Of a stretch of 40,121 bases of DNA, positions 10,790 to 20,166 are shown in pieces. The DNA is from Paramacrobiotus metropolitanus. Taxonomy: Eukaryota; Tardigrada; Eutardigrada; Parachela; Macrobiotidae. The position numbers and the translations under genes were made by a program. The stretch lies in contig NW_026570571.1 of the NCBI RefSeq assembly GCF_019649055.1, positions 1 to 40,121 on the forward strand, given 5' to 3'. The notes under the pieces were generated by a model. The model was not told the DNA's origin. It did no database searches and worked only from the letters and a program-made list of their open reading frames with translations. The stretch's first letter is position 1. Each line of letters starts with the position of its first letter.

Positions 10790-11465
10790 CGAATACAACA
10801 TCGTATTAAAATGGTGAAAAGCCATAATTCCGGTGACTATTCCGGGGACGTTATACCTTAATTTAAAAAAAGCGATTAGTGAGGTCGCCGGATGCCATTG
10901 AACTGGGACAGCGATAATATCCACAGAGATACATCAGCAGCATCCATTTAATTTGCTTGTACAATTACAGTGGATATTTGCATTTGCCTGCAAAATGTAC
11001 AGCATACGCTGGCAATCCACAGCCAAATAAATGGGTATTGTTCTCCGGGCCTGTCACTGGCGGGTCTGATGTATACTTTATTACGAAATGTATACTTGAT
11101 CCTGATCATCGAAATGGCGTTCAAACTCACGCATTACCTTTCTTAGCGTACAAACTTACTGTAGAAAGCGCTAATATTGGAAAAGCACTGCTGGTGAAAA
11201 CTGGATAAAGTGTCGTCTACGGTGTAGGTAAAGCGTCGGTGACCTTTGAGTGGGACGATCCAGCACAAGCGGAGAATGAAGACAAATGTAGATCCGGGAA
11301 TCGACGAAAAACGATGCTTGACAGCCGCAAATGGCTTTAAAGCACGCCGCTGGCCGCCTTTTGAGCGCCGTGTGGATAGTTGTTTGTTTGCACTTCCTCG
11401 CAACACGCGTGCGGTAACCTAACCAGGTGAACTTGTACGCTGGGAAACCTTACCGGGATACGCTT
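10790..11465 (-). repeat. Dispersed repeat R2, copy c (longest)
   Basis: Read on the minus strand, this copy contains in order the blocks scattered in the other two: 'CACCTGGTTAGGTTACCGC' (as 2505), 'CCGCTTGTGCTGGATCGTCC' (as 5578), 'AAGTATACATCAGACCCGCC' (as 6276) and the 'GGCATCCGGCGACCTC' block (as 6490). It is therefore the best template for the family, about 0.7 kb. No protein is recognised. Confidence 0.65.
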
Positions 11466-12078
11466 TTCCTCACGCAAAACCTTGCGAAACCTAACCGCTT
11501 TGATGTAATATCGCATTAACAGATGGCAGGCGGCATCGTTGTAGCTGTCAGTTTCGCCCTTTTAGGTTTCCCGATCATGATCCAAGTGGGTTTCCAGTTA
11601 CCTTGCTTCCAATCACCCCGCATTCACCCCGCATGCCAAAACCTATTTACGCCAAAATCAATTACGCCCCATATGTAACGTGAAAGCCTGAAGATACTGT
11701 AGTAACTCGTTATACTAGTAAACTTAAGCGTTCACAAGGTGGCTGTTAGCGGACGGATACATACGTCGGCTTTCTTTTTCCGGACGATTATTTACATAAA
11801 GTAACTACATGTAGAAGCGTGTCTATGAAGTAGACGAAATTCTCAACATAATAATATTTCGTAAAAAAATACCACGAAATATTGGTGGACTGACTTCAGC
11901 TCTTTCTGGCCTGAAAAGTTACTGATACACTCTCACAGAAATGTATATGTATGCGCCTACGAACAGATAATATTTACTGTGGTTAACACTGAAATTATCG
12001 TCAGCTGAATAACAGTATAACTCTACGCTACGTGCCGATTGCTTCGACTGGTTTCGGTTTGGGTGACGACAACCCGCA
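11466..12078. other. No gene seen
   Basis: No coding sequence or clear repeat is recognisable. The stretch includes a short tandem 'CATTCACCCCGCAT' doublet near 11620. The 3' end (about 12060-12078) may be the intron or 5' flank of the leucine-rich-repeat exon that follows. Confidence 0.4.
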
Positions 12079-12881
12079 GGCTGTAGAGGGTGCGGAGGCT
12101 GGCAGTGTGCTCCGTGGAAGAGTGCGACATCCCGTTCACGACAAACTGTGCCCCAGCATCATATACCAGAAGCGAATGCCTAACTAAGAGGCAGGTCGAA
12201 ATCAACTGCAACCGCAAAGCAAGCTCGGAAGAAATTAAACGCATGCTGACAGCTATCAACAAGGCACCCCTCCGTCCAGTAGAATTCGCTGCGTTCGACG
12301 ACACGGAACTTTCTTCGGCCAGTCTCGGTGAAGTATCCAAGCAAATTGTTAGATACAGCCTCAACCATTGCACCGACCCGCGGACTACAGGAAGACTGCG
12401 TGACGTGCTCATGCCGAACCTCTTAAGCTACTATCTTTATAGATGTGTCAGCTTGAACATATTAAAGAGGGACTTTGAGTATGCTCAAAAATTACGAGCT
12501 TTTGTGCTATTGAATTCAACTGTTAGAACAATCGAAAGTGATGCCTTCTCTGCTTTACCGGCACTGCGTTTGTTGTCTTTGGAATGGGGTATCGGTTCGA
12601 TGGTTTCTGTCAGCGCAGATGTCGAGGATTATCTGTTCCGGCTTCACTGCAGCTGTGACTTTGCGCCATTCCGCCGATGGCGAAAAAGCAACAAGCAACT
12701 GCTCCGGACGGCTGCGAAAGGACAGCTATATTGGTTTCAGGAGAGCTACTACAGCTCCGCATTTCAGCCAAGCGACGTTTATGTGCCCATTAATTGTTCC
12801 ACACAGCACCCCTTCTTTTTCAGTCCATGGCTCGCTAGCTTTGGCCAGGTCGAATTTTCATCGAACGAACCTACCTGCTGA
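12079..12881 (+). CDS. Leucine-rich-repeat protein, partial (exon)
   Basis: An open stretch of about 265 codons encodes a cysteine-rich protein with leucine-rich repeats. From a GTG at 12090, residues about 105-165 hold repeats such as 'LRAFVLLNSTVRTIESDAF' and 'LPALRLLSLEWG'. Residues about 184-200 ('LHCSCDFAPFRRW') resemble a C-terminal LRR capping segment with paired cysteines. The N-terminal 40 residues contain six cysteines, which suggests an extracellular domain. No ATG fits the start; in-frame stop TAG lies at about 12076 and an AG acceptor is possible there, so this is probably an internal or last exon. No membrane span follows before the TGA at 12879. A related fragment lies at 14619. 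The ligand and role are unknown. Confidence 0.6.
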
Positions 12882-14039
12882 GTACTGACTTAGTTGGCAA
12901 TAAGTTCTTGAAACGCATAGTATTGAATTTATCTGTGCCGTGCACCAAAGGTATAAAGACGTCATCAGTGCTGTCATGAAGTACTCTGCAAGCAATAAAA
13001 AAATAGATTTCTTCGCAAATACATATCTCTCGTACGAATCAACAGTATGCCCAGCTCATTAGAGGGATAATTCCGTAATTTTCGAATATTCCGTAATTTA
13101 TCTTGAATTCGGATGAACTTTCATGGAACTTGGCTCCTTGCCCGACGATATTTACATGCGAGTATTTATGTGCACTTTTCAGCGAAATTCGAAGAAGACC
13201 GGTTCAGAAGTGACTTTTGGTACAAACCGCGTTAATTAAACTTTTTAAGGTCATTTTCCACCCAACGTGCGCCAACCCATCGACGGTTGCGCGCGCAAAC
13301 GGCACACGAACGGTTTTTCTGACTAAGAACCTAGATTCCAGATCTATATCACCACGAACAAAACGAAGTAGATACACCAATGCCGGCACTCGAGACAAAA
13401 AAGCTAAAGCTACTGCGGTAATGTTCCAAACCGCGGCCAGATAGTGTCAGTTTCTTATAAAAAAAATGCATTGGCACGCTGATTTCTTTCCGCTGTCTCG
13501 CTGTCGGATGCTCAGCGGAAGCAACCGCTCCGTGCAAGAACAACAAACTTCCCTCACACATAGCACAACAATGACCACCGCAGCAGAATGCTGTAGGAGA
13601 AGAGGAAAAAGCAAACATCTGAGATGACGAATCTAACAACTCAAGAATCTACCAGATTAAAAATCTGGTGGATGGAAAAAACACCAGCAAAAGACAGAAA
13701 AACAACCTAGCAGTCGCCTGAGTGCGGGTAAACGAAGAGGTCACACCTTACAGAATTGTAGAAATTACTGTTTAGTCGGAAGTTAAATGATCTTTGCCAA
13801 AATAGCTAGAAATCAAAAATGTTAATTTGGCTAGAACCGTACAGCATATCAAAGATATACGATTTCAGTCAAATTAACCTGTTACCCAAACAAGCTTACT
13901 ATAAAAAAGCTTACTCTTTTTTTACAACTGGATGCACGTTTTCTTCGTGTACACAGATAATAACCGCGTCAAACGCCAGATCATAAAGCAATGGGGACGC
14001 AGTACTGAGCAGAATGAGAGCTTGTGCTCTTGCGCGTTT
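12882..14039. other. No gene seen; hairpin
   Basis: Nothing convincing is encoded. 'ACCAGATTAAAAATCTGGT' near 13650 is an 8-bp-stem hairpin, with downstream 'GGATGG'. Opposing open frames at 13217-13639 are not recognised. Confidence 0.4.
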
Positions 14040-14470
14040 GTCGAAAGTATTATTGTAAGGAGCTATTATTGTAAGGGCCACTCCCTACTAAAACATCCCT
14101 TACAGCCATTAAAACAAGTTTAAAGATTTTGTCCATACAGTAAAACAGTACTGTACTGCTACCCTGCACTTGTCCATTTACTTTGCAGTTCTAGCGCACG
14201 TACGTTGTATGAGCGCTGTTCACGATTCACATACACGGCATGCAACTGCGTGCAGACTGCAAGCAGCTGACTGAACGTGAGCGGCTTTAGCTCTCACTCG
14301 CCTACAGTACAGTGGGCTCATACCGTACAAAAGTATGGACAATTGCAGGGTAGCAGTACAGTAATATAGTTTTCTACTTTAAAAACTCGATGCGTACCAT
14401 TATTCTCCAGTGAACAGAACAGCTAAAAGGAAACTGACGGGGCTCAGTGTCCTGTTTCTGACCAGGGCTG
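14040..14470 (-). repeat. Dispersed repeat R5, copy b (occupied site)
   Basis: This is the inverted relative of 1310-1560: 'CCACTCCCTACTAAAACA', 'TTACAGCCATTAAAACAAGT', then, after the inserted element at about 14150-14363, 'ATATAGTTTTCTACTTTAAA' and 'GTACCATTATTCTCCAGTGA'. Comparing the two copies dates the inner insertion as later than the R5 dispersal. Confidence 0.7.
14150..14363. mobile_element. Nested 214-bp foldback/MITE
   Basis: Terminal inverted repeats of about 28 bp: 'TACTGTACTGCTACCCTGCA' at the left is mirrored by 'TGCAGGGTAGCAGTACAGTA' at the right, each followed inward by TTGTCCAT-type sequence. The corresponding site in R5 copy a (around 1440-1450) is continuous, which is direct evidence for insertion. 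The interior, about 14180-14330, has no coding content. Confidence 0.75.
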
Positions 14471-14618
14471 AATGCTCGAATCTGCATAAGTGACAACGGT
14501 ACCAACTCCTCTGATTTCAGGATGGAATTCTAAATGGTCCTTATTCGCGTGGCTGCTTCGTACAGATACAAACTTTCACAAGAGCTGGGAATCACGATCT
14601 GCATAAGGCTATAAAAGA

Positions 14619-14882
14619 ATGCACCCACTTGTGTACTGTCAAGCTCGTGATGCAACGGCAAAACTCCAAACTTTCTCTTTCATCAACCTCCGGTTTTTAG
14701 CATTGCAGGGCTGCATGGAAATCCGAATCAACAAGAGCGATTTCAGATTTCTGTCTGCTCTGAAAGTTGTGATTTTTAGACACGTCGATCTTTTTTACCT
14801 GGAAGAGGACACTTTTACCACCCTGTCTGAACTGCAAGTACTTGCATGTTACACAGACCTTTCGGGTAATTTAGCACGGTAG
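14619..14882 (+). pseudogene. Leucine-rich-repeat gene fragment
   Basis: About 80 codons encode leucine-rich repeats: 'FINLRFLALQGCMEI', 'FRFLSALKVVIFRHVD' and 'EDTFTTLSELQVLACYTDLS'. The style matches the repeats at 12079-12881 on the same strand, about 2 kb upstream. The fragment lacks the N-terminal cysteine region and the capping segment, ends at TAG and runs into an inverted-repeat element from 14918. It is either one exon of a second LRR gene or a truncated duplicate. The upstream ATG has no support. Confidence 0.5.
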
Positions 14883-14917
14883 GCAGAATCCAGTCCAGAA
14901 ACACTTTCTATGATAAT

Positions 14918-15385
14918 TGTACATTGTACTTTGTAATACATACATGTACATTGTAATTTGTAACTGTACATGTACAAGCTTGTCCGGTAATTTCTGCCGG
15001 TTCAATACAGCGAAATACACAAATTTGCGTGTTATGCCAAACTCCATGCTAATACGTAACGTGCATCTGGCTGGCTGGTGGCTTGGTGCATGCCAGATAA
15101 TTACATGAGAATAACAGTAACTGCCTGGCGGAAGGTGGCTAAAAAAAAACGGCCAAAAACGCTAAAAACCTTTCTAGCTAAAAAACGGTCGCTGTAGTAA
15201 TGGACATCTAACTGCGGAGCTCATTTAGGCAATCTGATAAGCGCAGTGACGTGGCTATGGATCTAAACGCAAATTTCGCGCTAGCTGTACCTTTACGACA
15301 GAAATTACCGGACAGGCTTGTACATTGTACATGTACATTGTACATGCACATTGTAACTGTACATTGTAATTGTACATTGTACAGT
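14918..15385. mobile_element. Inverted-repeat element rich in TGTACA
   Basis: The arms are 14918-14999 and 15296-15385. Their inner parts match closely: 'TGTCCGGTAATTTCTGCCG' (left) against the inverse of 'CGACAGAAATTACCGGACA' (right). The outer parts are runs of TGTACA/ATTGTA words. The interior, about 300 bp, has no recognisable gene. The element lies exactly where the minus-strand F-box-family pseudogene loses its third exon. Confidence 0.65.
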
Positions 15386-15428
15386 ATATGCTGCTGCTTA
15401 TTCGTCAGCACAGTGTACAGCGGCCAAC

Positions 15429-16917
15429 CGGCAGTAACCTGACCTTCTGGCAGTTGCTTGAGTCTGCACATCTGGGTGTAAGAGGATCTCGGTCCAGAGG
15501 AATGGCGGCAGATGGCGGACTGCGGCTTGACGATGATAGGCCGATGATCTAGCGCTTGTCGCGTCGGCTGTGTAGTAAACAGTTTTGGGCAAGATTATGC
15601 GAAGCACAGAAAAGACTGCAGTACGCATTTTCACGAAGTTAGGAAACAGTTGTCGAGGCCCAGCCGTCCGGGTTAGCGCGGACGCTGTAGTCGCATCTGT
15701 CAAGCAAGACGAGTACAACGACTGTTCATAAAATCGTGAAATGCAGCAAGTAAGTACTTGTGTTATATTTTGAACTGTATGGATTGACTGCATCTATTGT
15801 AAGAACTTAGTTCTGTATTGATTGCATCGTACAGTTTCCCACTGCTGTGCCACAATGCCAACAGTTAATAAAAACCAGACCTATATGTAAGTGCGTGCGA
15901 CTGCTAAGAAGAAAACATTAATTAAAAACCTCAGAAACTTAGGACGGTTTAGCGAAACATCAGCTCGACGTTGTGTCTGTTCGACGAAGCAACGGTCGAC
16001 GAATTTTCGTGAGCGAAATGCACACGCGAAATGCACACGGTTCACCGAATAAACTGCACTATTTTACTCATATTCTGTAAACTCACCATGTCCTGCACCG
16101 CATCGATCCCACGGTACCAAACTGAGCGGATCCGTCCTGGCCGGACATGCCAAACGCAGCACTTGCAGCAGCATCGCCGTTCTCCAGTCCGCCGTCATAG
16201 CGTTGGCCGGGCCACTGAGGACGATGAAGGTACAGCGATCCGTTCCAATGCACAGGTAGAACCGACAGCCACCGCGCAACCACTGCAGCTCGACGTGACT
16301 GGCAAACGCAGCGCGGTAATGGTCCATCAGGCGGTTTCGGCAGGCGGCATCGCACAGGACAACCGGTGCTGTCGCCAACGGGATAACGTGCTTGGCGTAG
16401 GTGGAGATCAGCGGTACTAACGGCAGGGACGAGAGACCCCAGTTCACCGATGACCTGGCAACCGTCGACCACTTCGCACCTGGCTGCTGCGGTGGCGCCG
16501 GTTCCCGAGCTGGATTCCACGGCGGGCCTGGGCGTAATTATATAAAATATGCGGGAGTGTTGGTCAGAGCGATAATGCACCAGACTCGCGGGGCGAAAGC
16601 GGAAGGGTCCGTCGTCTTCATCGCGCAGCGCTACCTGCAGGGGCGTTTTGACGCAATTGCGCTTCGTGGTTCTCCAAACAGAACCTGGGTAGCCATACAC
16701 GACTGGCTGCAATCCACTGGCAGCCAGGATGCAGCCGGCTGGAATCGAAGTTTACCAGTATGGCATCGCCGCTTTCGGAGATATCCTGAATATATCCCAA
16801 CCAATAATTGGCGGCGTCGTCCTCGCTCTGCACGACCACCGTGTTCTGGTAGCCGAATCCATCGACCGTCGACATCATTCGCCGGGACGGAGGCAGTCCT
16901 AATATTCGGGCTGCCAT
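15429..16917 (-). pseudogene. F-box-family pseudogene, exons 1-2 only
   Basis: Read on the minus strand, this is a paralogue of the gene at 20167-23143. From the ATG at 16917 it encodes 'FGYQNTVVVQ', 'YWLGYIQDISES' and 'GCQWIAASRVW'. Near 16650-16700 the frame changes and continues with 'VALRDEDDGPFRFRPA', then near 16400 it changes again and continues with 'YAKHVIPLATAPVVLCDA' and 'CTFIVLSGP'. The F-box-like exon ('EILLHPDVQTQATARR') ends at 15429 with the donor site GT preserved exactly as in the intact gene. Exon 3 is missing: sequence beyond about 15395 is the TGTACA inverted-repeat element. Two frameshifts plus the lost exon make it non-functional. Confidence 0.85.
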
Positions 16918-17909
16918 GGAAAATGGGACTGATGGCAATTCGAAAACTGTAGCCGATGGTGGCACTAACAGTGCTGAGTGAAATACAAAGTATTACCGAG
17001 TAACCAGAATTCCATTGGGAAAAGATCGCCGAGTTAAAACTTTTGGAGCCAACTAAAAGCTGCCGTAACAAGTTATGGTACAGACGAAGGAGAAATACGT
17101 TATAAATCTCAGTAAAGATTTTTAAACCATGAGTTCCAAGCGCTACTGTATTTCAGTCTGTAGTGTATTCGAGGCCGCATTCGAGGAAATTGGAATACCC
17201 AAGTTGCCCTCTGAATTACTTGATGACAGCAGTTGTACGGATGCAGACAGTTGGTAAACTGCGAATGCTTTTGCGAATATCGAACGTTAGCTTTCACTGA
17301 TCACTTTTGAATTTGAAGATGTATCAGGTTGTCTACAGGTTGTCGACAAATGACTACAGTGTCTACAAGGAGAAAAAAACGCTCCCAATTTTTTTTTGGT
17401 ACGAAACCGTTCCATATATAAGTATATAGCCAAGCAATTTGTACTTTGTAGGTACAGGCTTTTGTTTGCGCGCTCAGCGTCCGGGGTTACGGAGTTTTGA
17501 GTGTAACAAACTCCGAAATCATTAAATGCATTCAGGTGTATCAAAAATCTCGTTATGGACCAATCTTCTTCAAATTCTACATGCAAACGATCGCACAACC
17601 TAAAGGTCATTCTCACACGGAACTGCTTTAGCATGTTTTTGGGGTTTTACAATGTTAAAATTCATTTTAACATTCAGTAATTATATTCGGTGCAAGAAAC
17701 TGAAGAAAGATCTTCATACTTATGCACGTAACCGGGCTGATGCGCGCTCAAGCAAGTTCATGCTTATGCCCACAAATCATGTGGCTACACGATGACAAAA
17801 GCAATCGAGAAAAGTGTTTGAAGTGCGCAAAAGTTCTCGTGGATGCACACGAATTTCGTGCTAACTGGCACTGCTATGTACCGGGTCACTTACACTCGGC
17901 ATCGGACAG
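16918..17909. other. No gene seen; one perfect hairpin
   Basis: No coding sequence is recognised. 17651-17674 is a hairpin with 11-bp perfect arms ('AATGTTAAAAT' / 'ATTTTAACATT') and a 2-base loop. The 5' flank of the minus-strand pseudogene falls at the left of this stretch. Confidence 0.45.
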
Positions 17910-18743
17910 TAGAGATGGGCATCGGGTCGGAATATCCGATCCCATCCGATCCGATCCGAAATTCGGATCGGATTTTCGGATAACAATCCGAACGAGTTCG
18001 GATTCGGATGGGGTCGGATTCGGAAGCATCAACCTCGGATCGGATCCGGATTTCAAAACGATACCGGAAAAAAATCCGACTGCCTTTTTTTAACGGGAAA
18101 AGGCGCTTAAAACAGTTGATCTCCAGACATTTGCGTTACTGTACCTTCTCGCCGTTTCGCGTATTCTGCTGCATACAGCAATTCAAGAAAGGGCACAGCT
18201 TTTTGCAACTATAAGCGGTTGCAGGCTGCAGTAATTAAACTTTCCACATTTTACAGACTTTAAGCGTTTATGAATTCTGAAGATTTTCGAACTGCTTTAA
18301 ATCTGGCGCACAGAAAGTATCATTGGCAAAAATTTCAATGCAATAGGCCATAGAGCACATAATCGAATGAACTCCATAAAAGCTCGACCAGGCACAGAAA
18401 TCTAATTTCAAGCAAATAAGAGGTAAAAGTGTTTGTTATTCACACTTTAAAATAGTGAAATGCCGTTTATTATTCAGTCATTCAGTTCTTACTAAGATTT
18501 TATTTACCGTATGCAGTATTACCATAGTACTTGCTGCGTTTAAATACAATTTTTAATGGTAATAAATAATAATAAATTATTCAAGTCGGATTATCCGATC
18601 GGATTCGGATATCCGACAGCCGGATACGGATCGGATTCGGAAAGCAGAAAAGATAAAAAGTCGGATGCGGATCGGATTTGGATTCCTCAAAAATTTCTCG
18701 GATCGGATTCGGATTGTAAAATTGAATCCGATGCCCATCTCTA
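17910..18743. mobile_element. Non-autonomous hAT-like element
   Basis: The element begins TAGAGATGGGCATCGG and ends with the inverse (CCGATGCCCATCTCTA). It is flanked on both sides by the same 8 bases, TCGGACAG (17902-17909 and 18744-18751), the target-duplication length of hAT transposons; TAGAGATGGGC termini also fit hAT. Just inside each end lie arrays of GGATCGGATTC-type words in opposite orientation (17930-18060 and 18580-18730). The interior is AT-rich with no transposase. It is a MITE mobilised in trans. Confidence 0.88.
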
Positions 18744-18756
18744 TCGGACAGTAATG

Positions 18757-18905
18757 ACAGCTCGGTCAACCGCTCACATAGCTACTTCTATCCATAGTGG
18801 CAGTTCGGCCACTCACTGGCTTAGCGGGCTATTTTAACTGGAATGTAGTGGTTTCGGTCAGCTAACGGGCTTGTACACTGAACAGTGGCGGTAGTTCTGT
18901 CTATC
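18757..18905 (-). repeat. Remnant of the 51-bp minisatellite, inverted
   Basis: On the minus strand this segment carries phrases of the 7423-8130 repeat, such as 'AGCCCGTTAGCTGACCG' and 'CACTGTTCAGTGTACAAGCC'. Units are poorly preserved, so this is a decayed dispersed relative of that array. Confidence 0.5.
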
Positions 18906-20166
18906 GCTGCTTGGCCGGCACTTGTTGTGAAATTGTCCTCGATGACAACGTTGGATATGCAGTCGTTCTTGTCGCAATAACGCCAACGGTCTGCTAATTA
19001 AATTGATTCTGATATTTTAATTAGTGGAAAATACTTTCATTTTTTAACTATATTTTATTTGGTTTACGTGGCAACATTGCCTGGTTAAAAATACCACGAT
19101 GATAATTATTATAATAATAATTTAGTTACATTTGGTGAAGGTAGTAAAAACTCTTCTGCTGTGGCGCTCGAAGCGGGAGAGGTTTTAAAAGAAATGAATA
19201 CTATCTGGCCCGGTTTTCGACTACGGGCTTTCAGAATATAATATTAGTTTTGGTCAGTCTTTTCTGGTTTGCCGGCTCTGGTGTATCCCATTCGTGGCCA
19301 TATAGATCGGAATCTTGATAGGCCTATAGCTACCAGTGCCGGTACCACGACTTGTACCACTACCAGCACCGGCTGCACCGCTACCACAAATCCACTACCA
19401 CTAAGAACTCAAGGCGCGGAAGTAACTACATATATCGCAAAAGCATTTACAACTATTCATTAAGGGCAATTTGTTTAAGATGTCCAGGTTACCAGAACTG
19501 GCTGGACACGCTCATGCTCATGCTGACGTCCATATGCCTGAGCACGCCCATGCTCGCTGCTTATGTGGGTCATGTCCATATGAGCATGCTCATGAGCATG
19601 GATTACAAATACCCGTTGAATTCTCTAGTCTTTATTAAATATTTACTTTGTGCCCGTCAGATATCGCTATGCTTACCCCAGGATCAACGATTATGGAGTT
19701 AAGGGTTTAGATGTAGGCCGATTCCCTGCCGGCTGCTGTTAGGTAAGTTGTTAACCGGCCCAGCGAACGGTCTGCGGATTCTTCGATGCTATTGCTGAGC
19801 TGTCTTTCAAACCAAACAATGCTGACTGCATCCGTGTACTGTTGTGATCAGGTAATTTAAAGAGCAAGGTCAACACTACGAAAGCGGACTTACGGTAATT
19901 ACGACTGCAGGTAAAAATCGCTACTGTAATAATGTGGTTAACAGACCACAGTAAAATGTTCGTTCTTATTATACGCGCTGATATTTGGTTAATGCTTAAT
20001 TTTATGTTAGCCGAAAGTTTTTTTCCTTTATCGTTACCGTGCAGTCTGCTCAGCTGACGGTCTGCTCCAAACGGCATTGTCTTTGCGCTGCAAGAGTTTA
20101 CTCATTTCGATTGGTGCAGTCAAATTCTGTCACATCAGTTTCCAGTTGCTATCGGTCTCATTCCGC
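18906..20166. other. No gene seen upstream of the F-box-family gene
   Basis: No protein is recognised. 19500-19605 is rich in mirrored words (CATGCTCATG, CCATATGAGCATG), probably a decayed foldback. The last few hundred bases should include the promoter and 5' UTR of the gene starting at 20167; no clear TATA element is assigned. Confidence 0.4.

Noticed and set aside
16031-16952. Plus-strand open frames of 129 and 183 codons
   Set aside because: They are antisense to the minus-strand F-box-family pseudogene, whose reading has clear homology to the 20167 gene.
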